Shown here: in pieces, positions 26,586 through 35,876 of the stretch
Numbering within the stretch: position 1 is the first letter of the stretch
How the letters are laid out: every line of letters begins with the position of its first letter
Program-made: the position numbers and the translations under genes
Assembly: GCA_030830785.1 (NCBI GenBank)
Contig: JAURMI010000022.1
Location: 1-64,000 of the forward strand
Direction of reading: 5' to 3'
DNA length: 64,000 nucleotides
From: Crocinitomicaceae bacterium
Lineage (GTDB): Bacteria; Bacteroidota; Bacteroidia; Flavobacteriales_D; Crocinitomicaceae
Notes under the pieces: generated by a model
Databases searched by the model: none
What the model saw: only the letters and a program-made list of their open reading frames with translations
What the model was told of the DNA's origin: nothing

Positions 26586-27317
26586 TTAAATCTTTTCACA
26601 GAAGGCTAAAAATTCCACATTACCATCTCCTCCGAGAATTGGCGAATCTATGCTACCTATCCACTCGAGTTGATTACACAATGTCATTTTTCGAATTGAA
26701 TCAATTAACTGAGGGTAAAGACTTGCATCTTTTACAACTCCCGCTTTATTTAATGCTCCAGGCCCAAGTTCAAATTGAGGCTTAATTAGTAAAACGACTT
26801 TTGCCCCTGATTTTAAGAAAGGAATTGCAAAAGGAAGTACCTTTTCTAATGAAATAAAAGAAACATCAACAACGATTCCGTCAATGGGTTCTTTAATTAT
26901 TTTATCTGTTAGGTCTCTTGCATGGGTTTTCTCTAGATTGATAACACGCTCGTCATTGATTAATTTTTCGTGTAATTGATTCTGACCAACGTCAATGCAA
27001 TAACACCGTTTAATCCCTCTACTTAACAAGACCTGAGTAAACCCTCCTGTACTTGCGCCCAAATCCATAAACACTTTATTAGAAACCTCTATATCCCAAA
27101 AATCCAGTGCAGCAAGAAGTTTGTATGCAGCGCGTGAAACCCAAGGAATTTCTTCAGCCATTAATTCAATTTGCGCTTCTATTGATACTTTCTTGCCGGG
27201 CTTAGCTATAAGTTTACCATTGACTTTAACCCCATATTTTCTTATCAATTCCTCGGCTCTCACTCGGGAACTTACTAATCGGCGAAGAAGTAATATCTTA
27301 TCTAAGCGTTCCTCCAT
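26586..27317 (-). CDS. tlyA: TlyA-family rRNA methyltransferase (hemolysin A-like)
   Basis: TlyA proteins are 2'-O-methyltransferases of ribosomal RNA with an N-terminal S4 RNA-binding domain. The 243-residue protein has the S4 domain at about 1-60 (RLDKILLLRRLVSSRVRAEE). An FtsJ-like Rossmann methyltransferase follows, with the SAM motif VFMDLGASTGGFTQVLL near residues 82-98 and VLLIKPQFELG near 175. Annotation as a haemolysin is historical. The start overlaps the stop of the upstream lipoprotein by one base (TAATG). Confidence 0.9.
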   Translation of the reverse strand: MEERLDKILLLRRLVSSRVRAEELIRKYGVKVNGKLIAKPGKKVSIEAQIELMAEEIPWVSRAAYKLLAALDFWDIEVSNKVFMDLGASTGGFTQVLLSRGIKRCYCIDVGQNQLHEKLINDERVINLEKTHARDLTDKIIKEPIDGIVVDVSFISLEKVLPFAIPFLKSGAKVVLLIKPQFELGPGALNKAGVVKDASLYPQLIDSIRKMTLCNQLEWIGSIDSPILGGDGNVEFLAFCEKI

Positions 27318-27766
27318 TATTCACTATATAGGTACAAGATTTTTTCGGGCCATCCTTCAATTTGAAGGTAAGTAGGTGATCCACTTGTTCTTTTTGTAGT
27401 TAATATTTGTACATCGCAATGAAGTTCAACAGGGAAGTTTAGTAATGTTTTCGCTTCTCTATTTTTAGGCCCAATTTCAATGAGTTTGCAGTGTCTGATT
27501 GGAGGAAATGATTTGGCAATTGATGTACTACCGACAAGTTGCATTTCCACTTTAGGAGTGCTAGTGCGGTATTGGATTTTTAATAAGTTGCCTTCGAGCA
27601 ATACAGTATCAATTTGAATTGGGGCTTGTGCTTCTTCGAACAGAACATCATCTAGAAGAGCGATAGAATTTTGAATCATGGTTTCATTTGGGGTAGAATT
27701 GGTGTGCAATGTGCTAGCACAGGCAGCTAATAATATACAAGAGAGGATAAGATTAGTGAATTTCAT
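27317..27766 (-). CDS. Hypothetical lipoprotein
   Basis: The predicted protein of about 149 residues begins with MKFTNLILSCILLAACAS, a lipoprotein signal peptide with a lipobox ending in Cys at residue 16. An upstream in-frame ATG at 27805 exists, but the residues from there do not fit a signal peptide and it lies above the promoter box, so 27766 is preferred. The rest is a small beta-rich domain without a recognised family. It is co-transcribed with tlyA. Confidence 0.68.
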   Translation of the reverse strand: MKFTNLILSCILLAACASTLHTNSTPNETMIQNSIALLDDVLFEEAQAPIQIDTVLLEGNLLKIQYRTSTPKVEMQLVGSTSIAKSFPPIRHCKLIEIGPKNREAKTLLNFPVELHCDVQILTTKRTSGSPTYLQIEGWPEKILYLYSE

Positions 27767-27790
27767 GGCTTCTTTTTTACTTACTATAAT

Positions 27791-27798
27791 CAAAATTA
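27791..27798 (-). promoter_or_regulatory. -7 box of the lipoprotein-tlyA pair
   Basis: Minus-strand TAATTTTG lies 24 bases before the chosen ATG at 27766. It also excludes the more upstream ATG at 27805. Confidence 0.4.
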
Positions 27799-27820
27799 AT
27801 ACCATTTAGCTAAAGAGCCC

Positions 27821-27828
27821 TATTTTTG
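27821..27828 (+). promoter_or_regulatory. rimO: -7 box of rimO
   Basis: TATTTTTG matches TAnnTTTG and stands seven bases before the rimO ATG, giving at most a few bases of leader. Confidence 0.45.
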
Positions 27829-27835
27829 TACCCAC

Positions 27836-29149
27836 ATGAAGACCAAAACGCTTAAAAAGAACAAAGTCAATGTTGTCACACTAGGCTGTTCAAAAAATAC
27901 TTTTGATTCTGAGGTGTTGATGGCACAATTAAAAGCAAATCAATTCGATGTTGAACATGAATCCATGAAAGATGATGCTCAGATAGTTATCATTAATACC
28001 TGTGGATTTATAGATAATGCGAAGCAAGAGTCTATTGATACCATTTTAAGATATGCAGAAGCAAAGCAAGATGGGTTAGTTGAAAAAGTGTATGTGACGG
28101 GATGTTTGTCCGAGCGCTATAGAGACGATTTAGAAAAGGAAATACCAGAGGTCGACGCCTATTTTGGTACTAGAGAATTACCCCGTTTGCTTAAAACCCT
28201 CAAGGCAGACTACAAGCAAGAACTAATCGGTGAACGCATATTAACAACACCTAGTCATTATGCATACCTAAAAATAGCAGAAGGTTGTGATCGCCCTTGT
28301 TCTTTCTGTGCGATACCATTAATGAGAGGTGGCCACAAGTCCACATCTATTGAAGATTTAGTCATACAGTCCAAAGGCTTAGTTAAAAATGGCGTGAAAG
28401 AGCTCATTCTAATTGCTCAGGATCTTACCTACTATGGTCTTGATTTGTATAAAAAAAGAGCCTTATCTGATTTATTGAAACATCTTTCTGATATTGAAGG
28501 TTTGGATTGGATTCGTTTGCACTATGCTTATCCGTCGGGATTTCCTATGGATGTGCTAGAGGTTATTGCTGAGCGTGATAATATTTGTAAATATCTTGAT
28601 ATGCCTTTGCAACATGGTTCATCAAAAATATTAAAGGCAATGCGCAGAGGAATCACGAGAGAAAAAACACAGGATCTTGTAGATAGTATTCGTTCAAGAA
28701 TTCCAGATTTGGCCTTACGCACCACCTTAATTGCTGGTTATCCAGGAGAAACTGAGGCAGATTTTCAAGAAATGTACAACTTCGTTGAGCAAACTCGCTT
28801 TGATCGTTTAGGTATATTTACTTATTCACACGAAGAAAATACGCATGCTTATCAATTTGAAGACAATGTTTCAGATCAACTAAAAAAAGAGCGAGCAGAT
28901 GCCATTATGGAATTGCAAAGTGGGATTTCCTTCGAGCTTAATCAGTCTAAGATTGGCAAGGAATATAAGGTTCTTTTTGATAGAGCCGAGGGAGATTATT
29001 TTATTGGACGTACTCAATACGATTCTCCAGAAGTGGATAATGAGGTGCTTGTAAAAAAAGCAGAAGGCTATGTTCGTTTGGGTGATTTTTCGCGTGTTAA
29101 AATTGTTAGTGCAGATCATTACGATTTGTACGGTTCAATAATTGTTTGA
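27836..29149 (+). CDS. rimO: Ribosomal protein S12 methylthiotransferase RimO
   Basis: RimO is a radical-SAM enzyme that adds a methylthio group to an Asp of ribosomal protein S12. The 437-residue protein has the N-terminal UPF0004 domain with cluster cysteines at 18, 56 and 90 (TLGCSKN, INTCGF, VTGCLS). The radical-SAM CxxxCxxC motif is in EGCDRPCSFCAIP (Cys 151, 155, 158). A C-terminal TRAM domain (about 370-435) completes the protein. The motif pattern and length separate it from the tRNA enzyme MiaB. A short lipoprotein gene overlaps its stop. Confidence 0.96.
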   Translation: MKTKTLKKNKVNVVTLGCSKNTFDSEVLMAQLKANQFDVEHESMKDDAQIVIINTCGFIDNAKQESIDTILRYAEAKQDGLVEKVYVTGCLSERYRDDLEKEIPEVDAYFGTRELPRLLKTLKADYKQELIGERILTTPSHYAYLKIAEGCDRPCSFCAIPLMRGGHKSTSIEDLVIQSKGLVKNGVKELILIAQDLTYYGLDLYKKRALSDLLKHLSDIEGLDWIRLHYAYPSGFPMDVLEVIAERDNICKYLDMPLQHGSSKILKAMRRGITREKTQDLVDSIRSRIPDLALRTTLIAGYPGETEADFQEMYNFVEQTRFDRLGIFTYSHEENTHAYQFEDNVSDQLKKERADAIMELQSGISFELNQSKIGKEYKVLFDRAEGDYFIGRTQYDSPEVDNEVLVKKAEGYVRLGDFSRVKIVSADHYDLYGSIIV

Positions 29150-29793
29150 TGTTTAAGTTTACTTTAATTGCCATTCTGTGTAGTTTGATTTTTGCTTGCG
29201 GTAGAGAAAATAAAATCCGCAATACACAATTTGATATACTTGAGAAAAGCGCAACAGCCAAGCAAATTAAATACAGCTATCTTGACATAAACGGTGCTAT
29301 TACTTCTATTAATTATCCAAACTTTGGGACACATCCATTTTCTAGAGTAATGGACAAATTAATAAAATTAGATACCACGGGGGTATTTTGCATTGAACAA
29401 CGTCAAGTTAAAATTCAATACAAGGTTTTATGGGCCACTGAAAATGTTTTGAGTTTGGATCAAGAAGTTTGGATGGATTGCCCAATGTCTCAGATGCCGC
29501 GAAAAACTGTTATACATTTGCTTTTTACCCGTCGTGAAAATCAAATTGCCCGGATTCAATTACAGGGGTCTATAGGTCTTCTCAAAGAAATAAATGCAGC
29601 ACTCCGAAAGCGTCGGGCTCCTTATTGCAGTGCTCCAAAAATTGAAGAAGTAATTCCTATAGTGCGTGGGGGTCGAATTGAGGTAACTCCGCACTATGCA
29701 AGTTCACTATGCGACACAACTTTTTGTAGAAAAGGAATTGTTAGGTCTGACCTTCGGATAACTAAAAATCAACGCTTTATAGACTTGAATTAA
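29149..29793 (+). CDS. Hypothetical lipoprotein
   Basis: The protein of about 214 residues starts MFKFTLIAILCSLIFACGR, a lipoprotein signal peptide with Cys at residue 17. The ATG overlaps the rimO stop by one base (TGATG). A TTG just before it would add one residue but is less likely. Four later cysteines (for example DCPMS, CDTTFCRKG) could form disulfides in the periplasm. No family was recognised. It is probably translated together with rimO. Confidence 0.68.
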   Translation: MFKFTLIAILCSLIFACGRENKIRNTQFDILEKSATAKQIKYSYLDINGAITSINYPNFGTHPFSRVMDKLIKLDTTGVFCIEQRQVKIQYKVLWATENVLSLDQEVWMDCPMSQMPRKTVIHLLFTRRENQIARIQLQGSIGLLKEINAALRKRRAPYCSAPKIEEVIPIVRGGRIEVTPHYASSLCDTTFCRKGIVRSDLRITKNQRFIDLN

Positions 29794-29831
29794 TCCGGTT
29801 TTTAGCGCTTCTTTCTTTTTTTAGAAAAGCT

Positions 29832-29839
29832 TATCTTTG
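29832..29839 (+). promoter_or_regulatory. -7 box of the fabG-hemB-hutH group
   Basis: TATCTTTG is an exact TAnnTTTG match, 24 bases before the fabG ATG at 29864. It covers an in-frame TTG at 29837 that might otherwise look like a start. Confidence 0.45.
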
Positions 29840-29863
29840 AGGACATTTTCAAATAATATTTAT

Positions 29864-30610
29864 ATGGGATTACTCGACAATAAAGTAGTACTTATTACAG
29901 GAGCATCACGAGGAATTGGTAAATCTATAGCGGAAACATGTGTAAAACAAGGGGCTATTGTTGCATTTACATATTTATCCTCAGAAGAAAAAGCGCGAGC
30001 GCTTGAGTCAGAATTAACTGCTAATGGAGGCATTGCCAAGGGCTTTCGTTCGGATGCTTCAAAATTTGATGAAGCGCAATCTTTAGTTGATCAAGTTGTT
30101 GAGTCTTTTGGAACGGTTGATGTCTTAGTAAATAATGCAGGTATTACGCGTGATACACTTTTGATGCGCATGACTGAAGAGCAATGGGATGAGGTAATCA
30201 CTACAAACTTGAAATCTGCTTTTAACCTGACCAAAGCAGTTCAAAAGCCAATGTTAAAAGCCAGAATGGGTTCTATTATTAATATGAGTTCTGTAGTTGG
30301 CGTAAAAGGAAATGCAGGGCAATCAAATTATGCAGCTTCAAAGGCAGGTTTGATTGGATTTACTAAGTCAATTGCTGCCGAATTAGGTTCGAGAAATATT
30401 CGTTGTAATGCAATCGCTCCAGGATTTATTGAAACTGAAATGACAGAAGTTTTAGATCAAGATGTTGTGGCTTCTTGGCGAAATAGTATTCCTTTAAAGA
30501 GAGGTGGGCAGCCAGAAGATGTGGCAAATGCCACGGTTTTTTTAGCTTCTGATTTATCGGCCTATATTACTGGTCAAACACTCCATGTATGTGGGGGTAT
30601 GTTGATGTAA
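29864..30610 (+). CDS. fabG: 3-oxoacyl-[acyl-carrier-protein] reductase
   Basis: This NADPH-dependent reductase of fatty-acid elongation belongs to the short-chain dehydrogenase family. The 248-residue length from the ATG is exactly typical. Visible motifs are the cofactor loop TGASRGIGKS, the structural NNAG, and the catalytic Ser/Tyr/Lys set in NMSSVVGVKGNAG and SNYAASKAG. The C-terminus reads ITGQTLHVCGGM, close to FabG of many bacteria. It is followed by hemB after one base. Confidence 0.95.
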   Translation: MGLLDNKVVLITGASRGIGKSIAETCVKQGAIVAFTYLSSEEKARALESELTANGGIAKGFRSDASKFDEAQSLVDQVVESFGTVDVLVNNAGITRDTLLMRMTEEQWDEVITTNLKSAFNLTKAVQKPMLKARMGSIINMSSVVGVKGNAGQSNYAASKAGLIGFTKSIAAELGSRNIRCNAIAPGFIETEMTEVLDQDVVASWRNSIPLKRGGQPEDVANATVFLASDLSAYITGQTLHVCGGMLM

Positions 30611-30611
30611 A

Positions 30612-31583
30612 ATGAACGAAATTCGCCCTAGACGCAATAGAAAGCATAGCGCCATTCGCCAAATGGTAGAAGAAACTCAATTGGGTTCGCAGCATTTAAT
30701 TTATCCTATTTTTTTGAAGGATGGGAAAAATATTAAGCAAGAAGTAGCTTCTTTGCCAAATAATTTCAGGTGGTCCTTGGATTTATTGTTGCCTGAAATT
30801 GAATCATGTTTGGAACTTGGCATAAAAACTTTTGATATTTTTCCAGCTATAGACGAGACATTAAAGGATAAGGTGGCAAGTTATAGTTTTGCTTCAGATA
30901 ATTTTTATTTAGATGCAATTAGACAAATCAAAGAAAGGTTTGCAGAGGCTATAATAATGACTGATGTTGCCATGGATCCATATTCATCAGATGGTCATGA
31001 TGGCTTGGTTGAAAATGGAATTATATTAAACGATGAAACACTGCCTATTTTAGCGAAGATGGCAATTGCCCAAGCCCAAGCGGGGGCTGATATTATTGGG
31101 CCTTCTGATATGATGGATGGTCGCGTTGGTTTTATTCGGGAAGCTTTGGATAATTCAGGTTTTGAGGAAGTTTCTATTATGTCCTATACGGCAAAATATG
31201 CAAGTGCTTTTTATGGTCCATTTAGAGACGCATTGAATTCAGCACCCAAAATGGGAGATAAAAAAACCTATCAAATGAATCCAGCAAATAAGCGAGAGGC
31301 TTTGCTTGAGGCTCAATTGGATTTTGAAGAAGGAGCAGATATGCTGATGGTAAAGCCAGCGCTTTGTTATTTAGATGTGATTGCCTTGCTTAAAGAAAAT
31401 TTCCCCATCCCAATTACAGCATATAACGTAAGTGGTGAGTGTGCCATGGTGTATGCTGCTGCTCAAAAAGGATGGATTGATTATCAAAGGGTCGTTTCGG
31501 AGATGCTACTTAGTATCCGTAGGGCAGGTGCCTCAGCAATACTAACTTATTTTGCAAAAGATTTCGCCCAATTCACGCGATAA
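30612..31583 (+). CDS. hemB: Porphobilinogen synthase (delta-aminolevulinic acid dehydratase)
   Basis: HemB condenses two aminolevulinates in haem synthesis. The 323-residue protein shows both Schiff-base lysines: Lys195 in MSYTAKYAS and Lys248 in MLMVKPALCY. The region that carries zinc-binding cysteines in zinc-dependent enzymes reads DVAMDPYSSDGHDG here (118-131). Aspartate and alanine replace the cysteines, so this is the magnesium-type enzyme. It lies one base after fabG and 11 bases before hutH. Confidence 0.96.
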   Translation: MNEIRPRRNRKHSAIRQMVEETQLGSQHLIYPIFLKDGKNIKQEVASLPNNFRWSLDLLLPEIESCLELGIKTFDIFPAIDETLKDKVASYSFASDNFYLDAIRQIKERFAEAIIMTDVAMDPYSSDGHDGLVENGIILNDETLPILAKMAIAQAQAGADIIGPSDMMDGRVGFIREALDNSGFEEVSIMSYTAKYASAFYGPFRDALNSAPKMGDKKTYQMNPANKREALLEAQLDFEEGADMLMVKPALCYLDVIALLKENFPIPITAYNVSGECAMVYAAAQKGWIDYQRVVSEMLLSIRRAGASAILTYFAKDFAQFTR

Positions 31584-31594
31584 AAATATGATTT

Positions 31595-33085
31595 ATGTCC
31601 ATTGAACTCTCTTCAAATTTTCTGAGTTATGAGCAATTTGAAAGTCTATTACAAAGCAACGAGCTGCTCGTTTTATCAGATGAATTAAAATCTAAGATAC
31701 GAGCATGCCGGAACTATTTGGATGAGAAAGTAAATGATAACACTCAATTGATTTATGGCATAAACACTGGTTTTGGTTCATTATGTGATACGGCAATAGA
31801 TGGGGCAGATCTTGAAACTTTGCAGCGAAATCTCGTTTGTTCACATGCTTGTGGAATGGGTGAGGAGGTGCCCCAAGCAATTGTGCGGCGCATGCTGTTG
31901 CTAAAAGTTTTAGGGCTTTCTAAAGGCGCATCGGGTGTGCAATTAGAAACAGTAGAACGTTTACTTTTTTATTATAATAATGCCATTTATCCGGTTGTTT
32001 ATCAGCAAGGCAGTTTAGGTGCTTCAGGAGATTTAGCGCCCTTGGCACATTTGAGTTTGCCTTTGTTAGGTGAGGGTGAAGTTTATTTTGATAATCAAAG
32101 ACTTAGTGGTAATGAATTAAATAAAAAGTTTAATTTAAAACCAATTGTTTTAAAGTCTAAAGAAGGTCTTGCTTTACTTAATGGCACACAGTTTATGTCT
32201 GCCTATGCGACATTCGCCTTAGATTGGTCTTATCGACTTTTCGACGGATTCAATCAAGTTGCTGCCTTATCATTAGAGGCTTATGATGCGCGCATTGAGC
32301 CTTTTGGAGCTAGAGTGAATGAAATACGAAATCAATTGGGTCAAGTTAAAGTGGCCACTTGGTTTAGAGAACATCTTAAGGGCAGCGAAATTATGTCTCA
32401 ATCAAAGTCCCATGTTCAAGATCCATATTCATTTCGTTGTATTCCACAAGTGCATGGTGCCAGTCTGGATACTTTGAATTATGCCGTGCAAATAATTACG
32501 CGTGAAATTAATGCTGTAACAGACAATCCAACTGTTTTTGTAGACGAGAATAATGTTGTTTCAGCCGGCAATTTTCATGGGCAGCCTTTGGCTTATATTT
32601 TAGATTTCTTGGGAATAGCTATGGCAGAAATGGGGAGTATTTCAGAGCGAAGAACGTATAAATTAATTTCTGGAAGTAGAGGATTACCAGCATTTTTAGT
32701 AAAAAATCCGGGCCTAAATTCAGGGTTAATGATTACTCAATATACATGTGCCTCGATTGTGAGTCAAAACAAACAATTGTGCACACCGGCTTCCATCGAT
32801 AGTATTGATAGCAGTAATGGACAAGAAGATCACGTTAGTATGGGTGCAAACGCAGCCACTAAATTGTATCGTATTTTAGATAATTGCCAAAAAATTCTTG
32901 CCATAGAATTAATGCATGCATCACAGGCTTTGGAATTCAGAAGGCCTTTGCAAGCTTCGGTTTGGTCAGAGTCACTATATTCGGCCTATCGCCAAGAAGT
33001 CCCTGCTTTAGATTCCGATCGTATTTTGGCTACAGATTTGGCTAAAAGTGTTTCATTTATTCAAGAATTAATAAAGCATGAGTAA
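31595..33085 (+). CDS. hutH: Histidine ammonia-lyase
   Basis: The enzyme removes ammonia from histidine to give urocanate. The 496-residue protein has the Ala143-Ser144-Gly145 triad in GSLGASGDLAPL that cyclises to the MIO cofactor. The Ser-His pair in VCSHACGMG (83-84) is the histidine-specific selectivity signature, unlike Phe-Leu in phenylalanine lyases. The tail GQEDHVSMGANA is also typical. The other hut genes are not in the window, so histidine breakdown must be completed by unlinked genes. It overlaps the next gene by eight bases. Confidence 0.93.
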   Translation: MSIELSSNFLSYEQFESLLQSNELLVLSDELKSKIRACRNYLDEKVNDNTQLIYGINTGFGSLCDTAIDGADLETLQRNLVCSHACGMGEEVPQAIVRRMLLLKVLGLSKGASGVQLETVERLLFYYNNAIYPVVYQQGSLGASGDLAPLAHLSLPLLGEGEVYFDNQRLSGNELNKKFNLKPIVLKSKEGLALLNGTQFMSAYATFALDWSYRLFDGFNQVAALSLEAYDARIEPFGARVNEIRNQLGQVKVATWFREHLKGSEIMSQSKSHVQDPYSFRCIPQVHGASLDTLNYAVQIITREINAVTDNPTVFVDENNVVSAGNFHGQPLAYILDFLGIAMAEMGSISERRTYKLISGSRGLPAFLVKNPGLNSGLMITQYTCASIVSQNKQLCTPASIDSIDSSNGQEDHVSMGANAATKLYRILDNCQKILAIELMHASQALEFRRPLQASVWSESLYSAYRQEVPALDSDRILATDLAKSVSFIQELIKHE

Positions 33086-33599
33086 TTCAGGGTTTTTGAA
33101 TCAAGATTTAGAACCAAAAAAAAGTCGTCCAAAGTTTTTATTAGTCTTGGTAGTTCTTTCTACAATAAATATTGTTTTTAGTACCATAGGAACTTTAGGT
33201 GCAGTTTTTGGTGTAAAGCCTGATCAACAACTAATCGACAAACTTGAAAAGGATTTTGCCACTATGCGTGAACAATTTAGTGCAATAGGTGGTGATCAAT
33301 TCATTGGATTAATCAATCAAATGGAAGAGATGGCAATGAATTTATTTGACCACTTTCAAAGTTATAACACCTTACAGCTATTGTTTTTGATCTTAGGTTT
33401 ATATGGTGTTAGACTGATGTATCTTGCAAAAAGATTGGGCTTCCATTTTTACATTTTGTATTGTTTAGGCTTGCTGCTCATGCCATATTTATTCAATCCT
33501 TTTTCAACGGTACCTGTCATTTTTACAATCTTTGGGATTTTGTATAGCGGATTATGGGTGTTCCTATATAGTAGAAATTTGCATTGGATGAAAGACTAA
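33078..33599 (+). CDS. Hypothetical membrane protein
   Basis: The 173-residue protein has a hydrophobic segment at about 18-42. A helical, probably extracytoplasmic stretch of about 40 residues follows. Three further hydrophobic segments lie between about 92 and 165, so it is a four-helix inner-membrane protein. No family was recognised. It overlaps hutH by eight bases and the convergent glcD-like gene by four bases (CTAA). Confidence 0.68.
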   Translation: MSNSGFLNQDLEPKKSRPKFLLVLVVLSTINIVFSTIGTLGAVFGVKPDQQLIDKLEKDFATMREQFSAIGGDQFIGLINQMEEMAMNLFDHFQSYNTLQLLFLILGLYGVRLMYLAKRLGFHFYILYCLGLLLMPYLFNPFSTVPVIFTIFGILYSGLWVFLYSRNLHWMKD

Positions 33600-34990
33600 A
33601 ATATTTTTCCCGGGTTGAGTATACCTTTTGGATCAAAAATAGATTTTATTCCACGCATCAAATCGAGTCCTTTAGTGTCAAATGCAATATCCATGTATGG
33701 CTTTTGCACTAAGCCAATGCCATGTTCTCCAGATATAGTTCCTCCCATTTGAACAACAGCAGTAAAAAGCGCTCGAATTGCTACTGAAAGTTCTTTGTTC
33801 CAAAAATCATCACTTAGATCGCCCTTAATAATATTTACATGAAGATTTCCGTCACCGGCGTGTCCGTAACAAACAGTTTCAAAACCAAATTGCTCACCTA
33901 TTTTTTTAATTGTTTGCAATAAGCGCGGTAATTCAAATCTCGGAACCACCGTATCTTCTTCTTTATAAACGGATTGCACTTTTACAGCTTCACCAACCTT
34001 TCGCCTCAAATTCCAGAGGGTGTTTTTTTGTGCCTCGGATTCGGCAAATAAAATTTCGTCGGTTTCAAACTGTTCCAAAACGCCCATAATAGCCTCACAG
34101 TCTTTAATTAATTGCTCGGCATCAAATCCATCCACTTCTATAAGCAAATGAGCAGCATGGGTCTTTTTAATCTCAATCGAGTAATCTTCTGTAAACAATT
34201 GTGCCCATTTGAGTGCATTATGCTCCATAAATTCCATGCCACTTGGCGTAATACCTTGATTGAAAATTGATGCCACCGCTTCACATGCACTTGTTGCATC
34301 AAAGAATGGTACAAGCATCAGCATGGTGTGTGTAGGATGAGGGATAAGCTTTAAAACTATTTTTGTAACCACGGCCAGTGTTCCTTCTGATCCGACAATA
34401 AGTTGGGTTAGATTGTAACCTGTTGCATTTTTAAGCACGTTTGCTCCAGTCCACATGATGGTGCCATCGGGTAAAACAATTTCAAGATTTAACACGTAAT
34501 CTTTTGTGACGCCATATTTTACTGCTTTCGGTCCACCGGAGTTTTCGGCAATGTTCCCTCCAATAAAGCAAGATCCTTTGCTTGCTGGATCTGGAGGATA
34601 GAATAGTCCTTTTTCCTTTACAGCATTTTGAAGAATTTCTGTAATTACACCAGGTTCAGTAGTCACTTGGGAATTCTTTTGATCAATTTCTATGATTTTA
34701 TTTAGTTTTTCACAACTGAGCAATACACCGCCATAAATTGGTAAACTGCCGCCGCTTAATCCTGTTCTTGCACCAGCAGGAGTAACGCAAATTTGGTGCT
34801 TATTGCAATGAGCGAGAATTTCTGATACTTCATTAGTTGTCTGAGGAAATAAGACCACATGAGGGGTGAATTTTAAATCTTCTGTGTGGTCATGGTTATA
34901 AGCCTCGCGGGTTTGAATATCATCCTTGCATCTATCGCCAAGGATGGATTTAAAAAAGGAGAGGTCTTCTTGGTTAATTTGATGATACAT
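33596..34990 (-). CDS. FAD-linked oxidase, GlcD/D-lactate dehydrogenase family
   Basis: This flavoprotein oxidises a 2-hydroxy acid such as glycolate or D-lactate. The 464-residue protein has the PCMH-type FAD-binding domain: VTPAGARTGLSGGSLPIYGG, then DPASKGSCFIGGNIAENSGG and GSEGTLAVVTKI. The C-terminal FAD-oxidase domain carries CYGHAGDGNLHVNI and SGEHGIGLVQKPYM with the active-site His residues. The iron-sulfur partner (GlcF type) is not adjacent. It shares a strand with the methyltransferase gene, three bases away. Confidence 0.9.
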   Translation of the reverse strand: MYHQINQEDLSFFKSILGDRCKDDIQTREAYNHDHTEDLKFTPHVVLFPQTTNEVSEILAHCNKHQICVTPAGARTGLSGGSLPIYGGVLLSCEKLNKIIEIDQKNSQVTTEPGVITEILQNAVKEKGLFYPPDPASKGSCFIGGNIAENSGGPKAVKYGVTKDYVLNLEIVLPDGTIMWTGANVLKNATGYNLTQLIVGSEGTLAVVTKIVLKLIPHPTHTMLMLVPFFDATSACEAVASIFNQGITPSGMEFMEHNALKWAQLFTEDYSIEIKKTHAAHLLIEVDGFDAEQLIKDCEAIMGVLEQFETDEILFAESEAQKNTLWNLRRKVGEAVKVQSVYKEEDTVVPRFELPRLLQTIKKIGEQFGFETVCYGHAGDGNLHVNIIKGDLSDDFWNKELSVAIRALFTAVVQMGGTISGEHGIGLVQKPYMDIAFDTKGLDLMRGIKSIFDPKGILNPGKIF

Positions 34991-34993
34991 GCG

Positions 34994-35845
34994 TTAATCA
35001 ATTTTTTTTGCTCCAATAAAAAATATATCAAAAGAGTTGAATGGAATGATCGCCTTAGATGGAATTTTCCCATAGAGCCAACTATGGAATTTTGAAGATT
35101 TTTTATTGAGAATGAAAAGGGCATAATAAATGAGCCCCATTGATCTATGAATTGTTGGGTATTTAATAAAAATGGGTTCAAATCCATGCTGCCTTAGCAA
35201 CCTATAAATAGATTTTTTTGTAAAGTAATGCAAGTGGGTAGGAGGGTGTATCATGCGCCATTTCTTGCCTTGAATCCTTGACATCAAGGATCCAAAATCT
35301 CCAGTTGTCAAATAAATCATGGCCCCTTTATTACATTGAGTATTGGCTTTTTTTAAAAATGCACTTGGATCGGAAAGATGTTCTATAACATCCCACATAA
35401 AAATTGCATCTACCTTTTTTTGGGATGCCGTTTCTAAAAAATTATTGGCAGAGAAATTCGGGCCATAATTCGCTGTGGCATAATCAATTGCGTCTGCAGA
35501 AATATCGAATCCCTGATAGTTTATGTTTGGAAATACTTCTTGGAGATTTTGATAAAAAAAACCATAGGCACAACCGATTTCAATTGCACTTTGAAGATTT
35601 GGATTTTGACTAACTATTTTTTTTAATCTTTTTTTAAAATTAAGTTGAAGAATTTCCTTGTCCGCTAAATAATCTGCATATTCTTCACCTTTGAAATAAT
35701 TTGAGGCATAAAGATTTTGCAAGAATTCATGGTCGAGTTTGAGATTTGCCCAACCATGTTGACAACTACTGCATTTAATTAAGGTGTCTTCAAAAATGGC
35801 TTTGGTATCCTTAGAATGGCAAATTGGACAATTGTTTTCTTCCAT
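34994..35845 (-). CDS. Class I SAM-dependent methyltransferase with N-terminal zinc ribbon
   Basis: The protein of about 283 residues opens with CPICHSKDTKAIF and KCSSCQHGW, two CxxC pairs forming a zinc ribbon. A class I methyltransferase fold follows, with SAM motif AIEIGCAYGFFYQNL and post-motif IFMWDVIEHLSDPSAFL. The family often modifies sugars or lipids of cell-envelope polymers; the substrate is unknown. The ATG at 35845 is chosen because an upstream ATG at 35857 falls inside a TATGTTCG promoter-like box that stands five bases before 35845. Confidence 0.85.
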   Translation of the reverse strand: MEENNCPICHSKDTKAIFEDTLIKCSSCQHGWANLKLDHEFLQNLYASNYFKGEEYADYLADKEILQLNFKKRLKKIVSQNPNLQSAIEIGCAYGFFYQNLQEVFPNINYQGFDISADAIDYATANYGPNFSANNFLETASQKKVDAIFMWDVIEHLSDPSAFLKKANTQCNKGAMIYLTTGDFGSLMSRIQGKKWRMIHPPTHLHYFTKKSIYRLLRQHGFEPIFIKYPTIHRSMGLIYYALFILNKKSSKFHSWLYGKIPSKAIIPFNSFDIFFIGAKKID

Positions 35846-35850
35846 AAATA

Positions 35851-35858
35851 CGAACATA
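35851..35858 (-). promoter_or_regulatory. Candidate -7 box of the methyltransferase gene
   Basis: Minus-strand TATGTTCG has one mismatch to TAnnTTTG and lies five bases before the preferred ATG. Confidence 0.33.
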
Positions 35859-35876
35859 ACTATAATTGGTGAATTC

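Noticed and set aside
29837-29863. TTG start adding nine residues to fabG
   Set aside because: It lies in a perfect TATCTTTG promoter box, and FabG begins canonically at the ATG at 29864.
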